A DNA stretch of 15,833 bases from Verrucomicrobia bacterium UBA1629 (GTDB taxonomy: Bacteria; Verrucomicrobiota; Kiritimatiellia; RFP12; UBA1067): assembly GCA_002321305.1 (NCBI GenBank), contig DCMF01000094.1, positions 1 to 15,833 of the forward strand, given 5' to 3'. The position numbers were made by a program, and so were the translations under genes. Under the pieces are notes generated by a model. It did not search any database. It was not told the DNA's origin and saw nothing but the letters and a program-made list of their open reading frames with translations. Positions 1 to 5,717 of the stretch are shown here, in pieces. How positions within the stretch are numbered: position 1 is the stretch's first letter; each line of letters starts with the position of its first letter.

Positions 1-79
1 ATCGCTATTGCATGGCAGTGAATATACTTATATAATAGTACAGTGCTAACTTCTTTCTCTTCTTTCCCTGATTCCAAAA

Positions 80-113
80 GGGGAGGATAGGGGGTGTGGG
101 GGAAAGGTGGGGG
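80..113 (+). other. Putative G-quadruplex motif
   Basis: There are four runs of guanine on the plus strand: 80-83 (4 G), 90-94 (5 G), 98-102 (5 G) and 109-113 (5 G). The loops between them are 6, 3 and 6 bases. This meets the usual definition of four or more runs of at least three G with loops of 1-7. It lies in non-coding DNA about 90 bases left of the plus-strand terminator. Whether it folds in DNA or RNA is inference. Confidence 0.5.
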
Positions 114-198
114 AAAACTCGCAGACGCTGGCAACTCGACAAATCGCCTACGTGACTAACAGTCTTATGCGTCCGCAAGCCGCGCAAGACATACCGCC

Positions 199-223
199 AA
201 GCCTCCATTGGCGGAGGCTTTTT
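199..223 (+). terminator. Rho-independent terminator, with a competing hairpin at 194-214
   Basis: The arms 199-206 (AAGCCTCC) and 213-220 (GGAGGCTT) form a perfect 8-bp stem with a 6-base loop. A run of five T covers 219-223, so it terminates rightward transcription; no T run follows it on the minus strand. A second perfect 7-bp stem pairs 194-200 (CCGCCAA) with 208-214 (TTGGCGG). The two share bases 199-200 and 213-214, so they cannot both form. That is the geometry of a terminator/antiterminator switch, but it could be chance in a GC-rich sequence. The next promoter begins at the last T of the terminator. Confidence 0.7.
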
Positions 224-231
224 GGTATAAT
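223..231 (+). promoter_or_regulatory. Extended -10 promoter for the 239-508 gene
   Basis: TGG (223-225) joins directly to a perfect TATAAT (226-231), which makes an extended -10 element (TGnTATAAT). No good TTGACA is seen 16-18 bases upstream, which is tolerable for extended -10 promoters. Transcription would start near 238-239, and the ATG of the downstream small gene is at 239, so the transcript should be leaderless or nearly so. The same layout recurs at 2926-2947 and, on the minus strand, at 10325-10307. Confidence 0.6.
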
Positions 232-238
232 GCGCTCC

Positions 239-508
239 ATGAAAGACTGGAAGACATACGCCCTCGCCATCCTCGCCATCTGGTGTGCCTATCTCACTTG
301 GCGCACAACGCCATCCGTCGTTTGGTGTGCGAACTTCGAGCAGGAGTACAACAGCAACCGCGCCATCTACTGGTGGTGGGGAAGAAACTACCGAAAGCCA
401 GCAAACGACGCAATCACCGACGCTCCAATTCGCACGAATGGTCGACCTCTCAAGCGGCGAAGCGGCACCGCCGCCACGCCTCTTTCTACTGCGCCAAAGG
501 TACAGTAG
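239..508 (+). CDS. Small membrane protein, unknown function (89 aa)
   Basis: I do not recognise this 89-residue protein. It begins MKDWKTYALAILAIWCAY. Residues about 7-21 form one hydrophobic segment after a short charged start, so it should be a single-pass inner-membrane protein. After it come an aromatic cluster (a run of three Trp near residue 47) and a basic, polar C-terminal third. The ATG at 239 was chosen because it lies 7 bases behind TATAAT; no SD is present, which fits leaderless translation. The gene runs against the phage operon and converges with the 1032-610 gene. Its TAG stop (506-508) lies in the right arm of the first hairpin repeat, so the C-terminus may have been reset when the repeat arrived. 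Codon use in the first two thirds looks coding; the last 25 residues are less convincing. A holin or other host-facing phage protein is possible but unsupported. Confidence 0.5.
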   Translation: MKDWKTYALAILAIWCAYLTWRTTPSVVWCANFEQEYNSNRAIYWWWGRNYRKPANDAITDAPIRTNGRPLKRRSGTAATPLSTAPKVQ

Positions 509-614
509 AATGCCATCCGTCAGCAGGATTGCAGCCTGTTCCCATTGCGTCAAAGATACAATGCCACGTCCAGTCCCATTGCGTCAAAGATACAATGGAA
601 TGCCATCCGTCAGC
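484..614. repeat. Three-copy hairpin repeat array between convergent genes
   Basis: Each unit is a hairpin, followed in two copies by the identical 14-mer TGCCATCCGTCAGC. Copy A spans 484-524: stem 484-491 with 503-510, 8 bp, loop CGCCAAAGGTA. Copy B is at 543-563, with a 5-bp stem and loop CGTCAAAGATA; its tail is diverged. Copy C spans 576-614: stem 576-581 with 593-598, 6 bp, same loop as B. Copies B and C share 24 identical bases (540-563 and 574-597). Copies A and C differ mainly at positions that pair with each other: 487/507 T-A to C-G, 489/505 C-G to T-A, 494/500 C-G to T-A. The array resembles REP-type elements found at the 3' ends of convergent genes. It overlaps the stop codons of both flanking genes. 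No T run follows, so it is not a classical terminator. Confidence 0.8.
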
Positions 615-1032
615 CCTGGATTTCCCTGCGTCCTGGGAGACGTTCCGCCTTCATGAGCAGCCCGCCCTTCGAGAAGGTCAGCCGGCACCGCTGCAAGTAG
701 TGCCAGCCGTCCTCCTTCGCCACCTCGCAGTAGACGTCCATCTTCAGGCCGTTCTCGCCGCCCGCCGTCCACGTCCATTCCTCGCCGTCCGTGTCGTCGT
801 CGGCGTTCGCGTCCGTCCTGTCGTCGGGCGTACCCGTGCCAGTCTCCGTCGACGTCAGAAGATTCTTGATCGCGTCGGGATCGACCGAGATGACCGAAAG
901 CCCGTCCCGCTTGTCGAGCTTGATGCCGAAGCCGCCGACGAGTCCGTTGACGAAGCGCGCGACGGAGTTGAACCAGGCGGCGGAAACCTGCGAGATCGGC
1001 CCCCTGCCGAAGTTGTCCTTCAGGTGGAACAC
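610..1032 (-). CDS. Hypothetical phage structural-operon protein (140 aa)
   Basis: This is the last gene of the minus-strand operon, and I do not recognise it. The GTG start at 1032 was chosen because GGGAGGGGG lies a short way upstream; the frame remains open further upstream but without such a site. The N-terminal part (residues 1-50) contains an NFGRGPIS stretch and a run of small, aromatic and hydrophobic residues. The middle (about 75-92) is very acidic and Asp-rich, like a flexible linker. The C-terminal third carries a patterned, beta-like segment. It begins 14 bases after the stop of the 1472-1047 gene and so is probably co-expressed with the tail genes. Its TGA stop (612-610) lies within the last 14-mer of the hairpin repeat array, so the native C-terminus may have been cut short. 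A tail-tip or virion accessory role is position-based inference only. Confidence 0.65.
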   Translation of the reverse strand: MFHLKDNFGRGPISQVSAAWFNSVARFVNGLVGGFGIKLDKRDGLSVISVDPDAIKNLLTSTETGTGTPDDRTDANADDDTDGEEWTWTAGGENGLKMDVYCEVAKEDGWHYLQRCRLTFSKGGLLMKAERLPGRREIQG

Positions 1033-1046
1033 GGAACGCCCCCTCC

Positions 1047-1472
1047 CTACCACGACGGCGCGGCGACGACCACCTCGCCGTTGCACTTCAGGCTCGCGAC
1101 CGTGCGCGTGACCTCCACGCGCCGCATGTGCGGCGACATGCGGCTGACCGCTACGGCGTTGCTGTCCTTCTCGAAGACCGCCGTGCCGCTCGACCCGTCC
1201 GTGACGTAGTTCGCGAAATTGACAACGTGGGACTTGCCGCCGACGTCCGTGACGGTGACGGAGCCCGAAAGGGCGTCTGCCGTCGCCGCCGGGACGCCCT
1301 CGAAGACGTAGGTGCGCGTCTCGAAGTCGCCCGTGTAGAGGTTGCGCGTGTAGCCCGTGACGTACTTCACGCCGTCGATGATGACGAGGTTCGGGATCAT
1401 CTCGAGGTGCACGACCTGCGAGTGCCGCCGCACGGTCGCCACGCCGCCGAAGCAGTCCGCAATCGAGGCCAT
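1047..1472 (-). CDS. Hypothetical protein downstream of tape measure (141 aa)
   Basis: I do not recognise this 141-residue protein. It starts at ATG 1472, one base after the tape measure stop codon, with the SD GGGAGGGG about seven bases upstream, so it is almost certainly translated in the same operon. Alternating hydrophobic residues with many Val, Thr and Gly suggest a mostly beta-strand protein, with no membrane segment or signal peptide. It has one Trp, at the C-terminus, and two Cys. In siphovirus operons the gene after the tape measure is commonly a distal tail protein, but at 141 residues this is shorter than usual Dit proteins (about 200-300). I therefore leave it unnamed. A small tail-tip or adaptor protein is the simplest inference. 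Confidence 0.7.
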   Translation of the reverse strand: MASIADCFGGVATVRRHSQVVHLEMIPNLVIIDGVKYVTGYTRNLYTGDFETRTYVFEGVPAATADALSGSVTVTDVGGKSHVVNFANYVTDGSSGTAVFEKDSNAVAVSRMSPHMRRVEVTRTVASLKCNGEVVVAAPSW

Positions 1473-1473
1473 G

Positions 1474-2892
1474 TCAGTCCCCTCCCTTCATCGTGAGCAG
1501 CTCGTCGAGCTTCTGCGCGAGGCCCGCCGTGTTCTGCTCGATCTTGCGAAGCTCGTCCTCCGCCGTTGTCTTCGTGCGCTCCGCCGCGCTTGCGCGCACC
1601 ATCGCCTCGACCTCCGGGGTGAAGCGCGCGGACTTGCGCCAGGAGGCGAGCGCGTCGGCCTGCCCCTGCACGTCGCCCGCCGCCATGAGGCGCGAGAGCG
1701 CGTCGATGCGCCACTTGCCGCCGTAGCGCGCGGCGTCCGAGTGGAGGCGGTCGAGGTCGGCGTCGCGCGCCTTCTCCTCGCCGATCTCGGCGGCGGCGCG
1801 CGACGGGTCTCGGTACATCGCGAACGCGCGGTCGAACTCGCCCTGCGCGGCGGATGCGGCGGCTCGGAGCGGCTCGGCGGCCTTCTGCTGCTCGGCGATC
1901 TCGGCGCGCAGGTCGGCCATGCGCCTCTGGTGCAGCTCGCGGTCGAGGCGTTCGCGCTCGCGCGCGGCGTCCTGCGCGGCCTTGACCTCCGCCGCGCGAC
2001 GGGCTTCCGCGACCTGTGCGGCGCGCTCGTTCGCGGCCTTGAGGTCTGCCGCCTCCAGCTCCTTCTCCAGCGCGTCGCGGCGCGCAAGCGCGTCCTCGAG
2101 GGCCTTGCGCTCGGCGATGGCGCGCTCGTCCGCGCGGTTGCCCGTGCGCCGCACAGCCTCGGCCTTCCTGTCCGCCGCGCGCAGGGCCTTCATGTGGGCC
2201 TTCTCCTGCTTCGGCGAGCCGTAGTAGGCCCAGCCGCCCTCCGCCATCTCCGCGCGCGCGTCGCGGATGCGCCGCTCCTCGTCCCGCGCGTCCTCCGCCT
2301 CGTTCTCGGCGATCTCGATGCGGCGGCGGATGGCCCTGATCTCGGCGTCGGACTTCGCGCGGGCCGTCTTCCTCGACTGGCCGGACGCGGCGGCGTCGGC
2401 CTCCTCGTTGACGGTCTTCGCGTCCTCGCCCGCCGCGATGCGCTTCTGCCGCGCCAGCTCGATGGTCGCCTTGGCGAGCCTGTCGGTGAGGTCGATCTCG
2501 GCCTGCCGCGCCTTGAGGCCCGCGTCCGCGGCCTCGCGCTCGGCCTTGGCGGCCTCCTCGACGGCGTTCCTGTAGGCGTCCATCCCCCTCGCGCACGCGC
2601 CGAGCGTGGCCGTGATCGTCTCCTCGGTCTTGCGCGCGGTCTCCTCGGCGGACTTCGCCCACTCGACCGTCTTCTTGATGACGTAGCCGATGGCCTCCGC
2701 GCCCATCTGCCAGACGCTTCCCTTCAGGAGGTTCTGCACGAACCGCCCCAGGTAGGCGTTCGCACCGCCGAACGCCTCGCCGAGCTTGCTCGCCGCCGCG
2801 CCGATGCCGCCGAACTGCGCCTTGACCTTGGCGAAGCCCGACAGGTCGGCGGTCGTGCCGATGCGTATGTCTATCTTCTTCGAGTACCCCAT
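1474..2892 (-). CDS. Tail tape measure protein (472 aa)
   Basis: The tape measure protein fills the tail tube during assembly and sets tail length. The first 100 residues are small-residue-rich with hydrophobic stretches. Residues about 100-360 are almost continuous Ala/Glu/Arg/Lys-rich coiled coil, with heptad-like patterns such as EAADLKAANERAAQVAEARR. The C-terminus (EDELRKIEQNTAGLAQKLDE) has the short helical NT motif often seen in tape measure proteins. At 472 residues it is short for the family. Using the usual rule of about 0.15 nm per residue, the tail would be near 70 nm. It follows the tail tube and chaperone candidates, as expected. ATG 2892 is preceded by GCGGGGGCG, a weaker SD than its neighbours have. 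A GC-driven open frame runs antisense to it and is not a gene. Assignment rests on composition, coiled coil and position. Confidence 0.8.
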   Translation of the reverse strand: MGYSKKIDIRIGTTADLSGFAKVKAQFGGIGAAASKLGEAFGGANAYLGRFVQNLLKGSVWQMGAEAIGYVIKKTVEWAKSAEETARKTEETITATLGACARGMDAYRNAVEEAAKAEREAADAGLKARQAEIDLTDRLAKATIELARQKRIAAGEDAKTVNEEADAAASGQSRKTARAKSDAEIRAIRRRIEIAENEAEDARDEERRIRDARAEMAEGGWAYYGSPKQEKAHMKALRAADRKAEAVRRTGNRADERAIAERKALEDALARRDALEKELEAADLKAANERAAQVAEARRAAEVKAAQDAARERERLDRELHQRRMADLRAEIAEQQKAAEPLRAAASAAQGEFDRAFAMYRDPSRAAAEIGEEKARDADLDRLHSDAARYGGKWRIDALSRLMAAGDVQGQADALASWRKSARFTPEVEAMVRASAAERTKTTAEDELRKIEQNTAGLAQKLDELLTMKGGD

Positions 2893-2907
2893 CGTGCGCC
2901 CCCGCTT

Positions 2908-3063
2908 TCACTCCGTCACGGGAAATGGTATAATCACTCCCGTCATGTTGAAATGGCTTTCAGAACTGATCCAGACGCCGGCGGAGGCCTGCGAAGAGCC
3001 GCTGACGCCCGAAGAGTACCGGTTCTGCCTCGTCGGCAGCGTCATCCTACTTGTCGCCGTCAT
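2908..3063 (-). CDS. Possible small sense-strand gene between chaperone and tape measure (51 aa)
   Basis: This 51-residue open frame fills the only sizeable gap in the tail operon. It begins at ATG 3063 with a textbook SD (AAAGGAG, six bases before the ATG), overlaps the last codons of the chaperone gene by 17 bases, and ends 15 bases before the tape measure start. Placement and SD argue for a gene. Against it, the peptide (MTATSRMTLPTRQNRYSSG then polar Ser/Thr-rich) has no recognisable feature. It also looks like the antisense of the hydrophobic plus-strand frame at 2945-3082. It sits in the +1 frame relative to the chaperone, and I see no classical slippery heptamer in the last codons of that gene. 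Only one of the two opposed small frames may be real. Confidence 0.35.
   Translation of the reverse strand: MTATSRMTLPTRQNRYSSGVSGSSQASAGVWISSESHFNMTGVIIPFPVTE
2926..2934 (+). promoter_or_regulatory. Extended -10 promoter for the antisense small ORF at 2945
   Basis: TGG (2926-2928) followed by a perfect TATAAT (2929-2934) matches the element at 223-231. The -35 region is poor (TTTCAC at 2906-2911 is the best candidate). Predicted transcription starts near 2941-2945 and the plus-strand ATG is at 2945, so a leaderless transcript is expected. It lies in the gap before the tape measure gene and would run antisense to the chaperone gene. Confidence 0.5.
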
Positions 3064-3082
3064 CGTCTGCTCCTTTCTTTAG
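2945..3082 (+). CDS. Antisense small membrane protein candidate (45 aa)
   Basis: This plus-strand frame encodes 45 residues: a polar, acidic N-terminal half (MLKWLSELIQTPAEACEEPL), then a hydrophobic helix at about 29-45 rich in Val, Ile and Leu and ending Cys-Ser-Phe-Leu. That is a plausible C-tail-anchored membrane microprotein. Evidence for expression is the TGGTATAAT element ten bases upstream. There is no SD. Its last 36 bases overlap the 3' end of the chaperone gene on the other strand, and a 51-residue sense frame with a good SD covers most of it. Codon third positions are mostly C or G, as in its neighbours, but the opposing frame scores similarly, so codon use does not decide. I slightly prefer this frame because its sequence looks more like a protein. 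Confidence 0.4.
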   Translation: MLKWLSELIQTPAEACEEPLTPEEYRFCLVGSVILLVAVIVCSFL

Positions 3083-3775
3083 TCGCCGCCGGATCTCGCG
3101 GAGCGTGAGATCGTAGTCGGCCATCAGCCGCGCCTCGTCGCGCGTCACGGGCCGCCCCAGCTCAACCGCCGCCGCCTCGCAGATTCGGTCGAGGCGCGAC
3201 GGGGTTTCGCACTTCAGCGCGTCCGGCGCGACGTGGAGCGCGGCGCAGGCCTCGGCGAGGCTGGATTCCAGCGCGGCGAGGTTTTTCGCGGCCTCGGAGC
3301 GGTCGGCGCGGAAGCGCGGGGCGGCGGACGCCGCGCCGCCTGGCTCGGCGGGCCGTGCGTCGTCGAGGCCGACGGCGGCGAAGCGGCACGCGCGCGCAAC
3401 CTCGTCCCGCGTGGCGGGCAGGGACGCCGCCCACGCCGACGCGGCCCTGTCGATGGCCTCCGGCGTCGTGAGCGCGTCGAAGAAGCTCGGCTCGCGGGCG
3501 TGCGCGAGCGCGAACGCCCAGAGCGTCCCCTCCGTCTCCGCGTTCGCCGCCGCGCGGCGGGCGTGGGCGTGATACCACGCGAACGCCTGGAACGTCGGCT
3601 CGAAGAAGGGCACGTCTCCCGCCCATCCGACGCGCGGGAAGTTCGCCGCCGTCGTCTCCGCGCCGTCCGAGAGGCGCAGGGCGATCTGGTTGAGGCGGTC
3701 GAAGTCGTCGAGCGTGGGGCTGAGCCCCTGCGCCCGGAGGTCCTCCCAGTCGCCCCGTGCGAGTTCAGAGACCAT
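3047..3775 (-). CDS. Probable tail assembly chaperone (242 aa)
   Basis: This gene lies between the tail tube and tape measure genes, where siphoviruses keep the tail assembly chaperone (lambda gpG/GT position). The ATG at 3775 is preceded by AAGGGGGTG. The protein is soluble, Ala-rich and helical, with many charged residues. Its N-terminal half has aromatic segments (FFEPTFQAFAWYHAHARRA). Its C-terminal part has a compact helical segment (RLMADYDLTLREIRRRLKKG) ending in an acidic tail. I do not recognise the sequence itself, so the call rests on position and character. At 242 residues it is longer than typical gpG (about 140). I see no frameshift signal near its end that would make a GT-type fusion. 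The last 36 bases overlap the plus-strand frame ending at 3082. Confidence 0.6.
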   Translation of the reverse strand: MVSELARGDWEDLRAQGLSPTLDDFDRLNQIALRLSDGAETTAANFPRVGWAGDVPFFEPTFQAFAWYHAHARRAAANAETEGTLWAFALAHAREPSFFDALTTPEAIDRAASAWAASLPATRDEVARACRFAAVGLDDARPAEPGGAASAAPRFRADRSEAAKNLAALESSLAEACAALHVAPDALKCETPSRLDRICEAAAVELGRPVTRDEARLMADYDLTLREIRRRLKKGADDDGDK

Positions 3776-3786
3776 GCCGCACCCCC

Positions 3787-4551
3787 TTACGAGCCGGTCG
3801 GGGACGTGACTTCCTCGCCCTTCATCGGGAATGAGACCGTCCACGCGTACTGGGTGTAGCCGCCCTCCGGGCACGACTTCGCGAGCGGCGCGGAGATCGT
3901 CGCGCCGAGCGTTGTGGCGGCGGACGTGAGCGCGACAGTGGGCGCGGTGGATGCGTACCAGTTCATCGTGTAGGAGCACGTGGCCATGCCGCCGTGGAGA
4001 TCGTAGTTGACGACCTCGCCCTTGGGCTGCGCGATGGTGAACTCGATGGGGAAGTCCGCGTCCACGTCCTCCAGTCCGTAGTCCTCGTCGGGGTCTGCGG
4101 CGGCAGAGCCCTTCTTGATGGAGCAGAGGCCCATGAAGTCCTGCGCGCGGTGACGCGGCGAAAGACTGAAGGACGGCAGCTTGTACTTGCGCATCTGCGT
4201 CGCGCCCGCCTGCACCATCTGGCCGGACGCGCTGACCGTCGGCGCGCTGCCGCTCTTCGTGGAGATCTTCACGCCGCCGAGGACGACTGGCTTCTCGATG
4301 CCGTCGACCGTGTGGACGGTGCCGAGGTCGGGGAAGGTCGCCTGGGTGAGCGCGGCGACGACCGCGTACTCGGCGGACGGCGCGGCTGTTTCGCCCCACG
4401 AATCGACCACGGCGGCGTCGCCGTAGAGGTTCGCGCCGCTTGCGGACTGCTTCGAGCGGTTCTCGTCCGAGGACGTCACCTTGAGGGCGTTCGAGGAAGA
4501 CGTGCCAAGGCCGAAGTAGTCGATCCCGGCGTTGAACGTTGCGTTTGCCAT
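3787..4551 (-). CDS. Probable major tail (tube) protein (254 aa)
   Basis: This is the likely major tail tube protein, which stacks in rings to form the DNA conduit. The 254-residue sequence is Gly/Ser/Thr/Val-rich with alternating hydrophobic residues, as in beta-sandwich tail tube proteins. It has no membrane segment, no signal peptide and little coiled coil. The ATG at 4551 has GGAGG about ten bases upstream. It follows the tail terminator candidate by 6 bases and precedes the chaperone candidate by 11, the standard order terminator, tube, chaperone, tape measure. Residues about 205-225 (Ala/Thr/Ser-rich) may link to a small C-terminal domain, as in tube proteins with added Ig-like domains. 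No residue motif is diagnostic; the call is by position and fold character. Confidence 0.65.
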   Translation of the reverse strand: MANATFNAGIDYFGLGTSSSNALKVTSSDENRSKQSASGANLYGDAAVVDSWGETAAPSAEYAVVAALTQATFPDLGTVHTVDGIEKPVVLGGVKISTKSGSAPTVSASGQMVQAGATQMRKYKLPSFSLSPRHRAQDFMGLCSIKKGSAAADPDEDYGLEDVDADFPIEFTIAQPKGEVVNYDLHGGMATCSYTMNWYASTAPTVALTSAATTLGATISAPLAKSCPEGGYTQYAWTVSFPMKGEEVTSPTGS

Positions 4552-4557
4552 GATGCT

Positions 4558-5016
4558 TTATGCCTCCTTTGATGTGAAGCGGCCGGAGACGGTCGCGGTG
4601 TAGGTCTTCGCCATGCCGCCGAGTTCGGCGTCGGCGTCGAAAGCGGTTGATGTCGAGTTGAGGACGAAGGCGTCGCAGAGGAAGCCGTCGCCGCCGAGCG
4701 CGCCGCATCCGTCGCCGAGAAGCGGCAGGAGCGCGGAACGGACGGCGCGGCAGAGGTCGCGGAAGCCCGCGCCCGTCGGATCGTCCGCGTCCGCGAAATG
4801 CACGGTCGCGCGGACCGAGAGCGAGATCGGCACGTTCGGGCCGATGAAGTCGAGGGACTGCTCGGCGAGATCGACGAAGACGGAGACGGACGTGTCGTCC
4901 GACCGCTTCGGATCGTCCTCGACGGGCGTGAGCGCGCCGACGACCTGCACGGACGGCAGGGCGTCGGACAGGAGCGCGACGATGCGCGCCTCGACGATCT
5001 CTTCGGGTTCCTTCAC
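4558..5016 (-). CDS. Probable tail terminator / tail completion protein (152 aa)
   Basis: This protein sits between the HK97-gp10-like gene and the tail tube gene, where the tail terminator (lambda gpU-like) or minor tail protein is found. It is predicted to cap the tail tube and join it to the neck. It starts with a helix containing an EARIVALLSDALPSVQVVG pattern and then alternates beta segments (TSVSVFVDL, ISLSVRATVHF), a common arrangement for this fold. The start is GTG 5016, overlapping the TGA of the preceding gene as GTGA, which indicates translational coupling. AAAGGG lies upstream. The 152-residue length suits the family (about 130-150). The C-terminal TATVSGRFTSKEA is strand-like. 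The sequence alone does not prove function. Confidence 0.6.
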   Translation of the reverse strand: MKEPEEIVEARIVALLSDALPSVQVVGALTPVEDDPKRSDDTSVSVFVDLAEQSLDFIGPNVPISLSVRATVHFADADDPTGAGFRDLCRAVRSALLPLLGDGCGALGGDGFLCDAFVLNSTSTAFDADAELGGMAKTYTATVSGRFTSKEA

Positions 5017-5717
5017 CTGACGGCCCTTTCGATGTGGTTTGCGATGTTGTGCTCCAGCCTGTTGGCGGCGGCGAGGATGGCCTCGCCGACGACGGCGGGC
5101 GGCGTGGCGGCGAGAATGTAGTCGAGCGCGTTGACGATCTGGGCCGCGCCGCCGTTCGGGAGGCGGGCGAACGCCCCCGCGACTGCGCGGCGAGGATCGC
5201 GGCGCCACTTCTTCGTGCGCCAGGCGACCATCAGCTCGCCGTCTGCGGCGGCGGCGTAGAGGCGCTTGGCGATCCAACCCCATGAGGCCTTGGCGAGGCC
5301 CGCGTTCGGGATGCCGCCGTGCTGTCTGAGAAGCTCGCGGACTTCCTCGGCGACGCGCTTGCCGACCATCTTCCCGTTCTTCGCGCGGTGCGCCCGCGTG
5401 TAGACGAAATGCTCTCTCCTGTAGGCGTCGGGCGTCCCCAGCTTGCGCCAGAGCGTCCAGCGGCGGAGGAGTGCGCGGCCCTTCGAGTTCGAGTGGACGT
5501 AGCGCGGCGGGACGTCGGACGGCTCGGCCCGCCATTCGGCCTTCGGGACGCGCTTCGGTGCCCTGCGCGTGCGCTTCTTCAGCGCGCGGCAGAGGTAGAG
5601 GGCGGCGCGGCGCGTCTCGGTGGCGAGGCGTCCGGGCGTCTCGCGCTCGACGCGCGAAAGCACGTCCGCGAGTCGCTGCATGGCGACCCTGTCGACCTGC
5701 ACGGAGACGCCTACCAT
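5013..5717 (-). CDS. HK97 gp10-like neck/tail-joining protein (234 aa)
   Basis: This is probably a head-tail joining protein of the HK97 gp10-like class. The first 60 residues show the usual pattern of this group: a short strand (VSVQVDRVAM), then a long basic helix (RLADVLSRVERETPGRLATE, followed by AALYLCRALKKRTRRAP). At 234 residues it is longer than typical members (110-160). The extra part is very basic and Arg/Lys-rich in the middle, then ends in an Ala-rich helical C-terminus, so it may contact DNA or RNA during assembly. The ATG at 5717 overlaps the TAG of the upstream gene by 7 bases and has GGGGGGCGG directly upstream. Its TGA overlaps the next GTG. Family assignment is moderate. 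Confidence 0.55.
   Translation of the reverse strand: MVGVSVQVDRVAMQRLADVLSRVERETPGRLATETRRAALYLCRALKKRTRRAPKRVPKAEWRAEPSDVPPRYVHSNSKGRALLRRWTLWRKLGTPDAYRREHFVYTRAHRAKNGKMVGKRVAEEVRELLRQHGGIPNAGLAKASWGWIAKRLYAAAADGELMVAWRTKKWRRDPRRAVAGAFARLPNGGAAQIVNALDYILAATPPAVVGEAILAAANRLEHNIANHIERAVR

Larger units (their letters stand above)
1..238. other. Left-end non-coding region with AT-rich start and G-tract motif
   Basis: I see no convincing gene in these 238 bases. Positions 1-75 are AT-rich and pyrimidine-rich on the plus strand, unlike the GC-rich rest, and include a TATAAT at 31-36 with no start codon suitably placed behind it. Positions 80-113 hold four G runs. Positions 194-223 hold overlapping hairpins ending in a T run, and 223-231 an extended -10 element; these are listed separately. 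A minus-strand open frame crosses the region, but its composition looks like antisense shadow and no SD precedes its start. The plus-strand terminator implies that something transcribed rightward ends here, either from left of the window or as a small RNA starting inside it. Confidence 0.5.

Noticed and set aside
115..200. Possible tRNA or other structured RNA (a GACT-AAC-AGTC stem is visible)
   Set aside because: I could not place an acceptor stem, T arm and anticodon loop together; the small stem alone is not evidence.
5..553. 182-codon minus-strand open frame across the left end
   Set aside because: It reads through the hairpin repeats, the terminator and the G-tract region. No SD precedes its start, and the plus-strand gene in the same region has a promoter and membrane helix.
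208..1209. 333-codon plus-strand frame and a 123-codon plus-strand frame at 285-656
   Set aside because: Both run through the hairpin repeats and then antisense to the 610-1032 gene; composition is shadow-like.
1357..3108. 583-codon plus-strand open frame antisense to the tape measure gene
   Set aside because: It consists of Leu/Arg/Gly/Val repeats mirroring the Ala/Glu/Arg coiled coil on the minus strand; no independent start signal.
3047..3110. Programmed frameshift making a gpG/GT-type chaperone fusion
   Set aside because: No X XXY YYZ slippery heptamer is seen in the last codons. The -1 frame stops within a few codons, and the +1 frame meets TAA just before the candidate ATG 3063.
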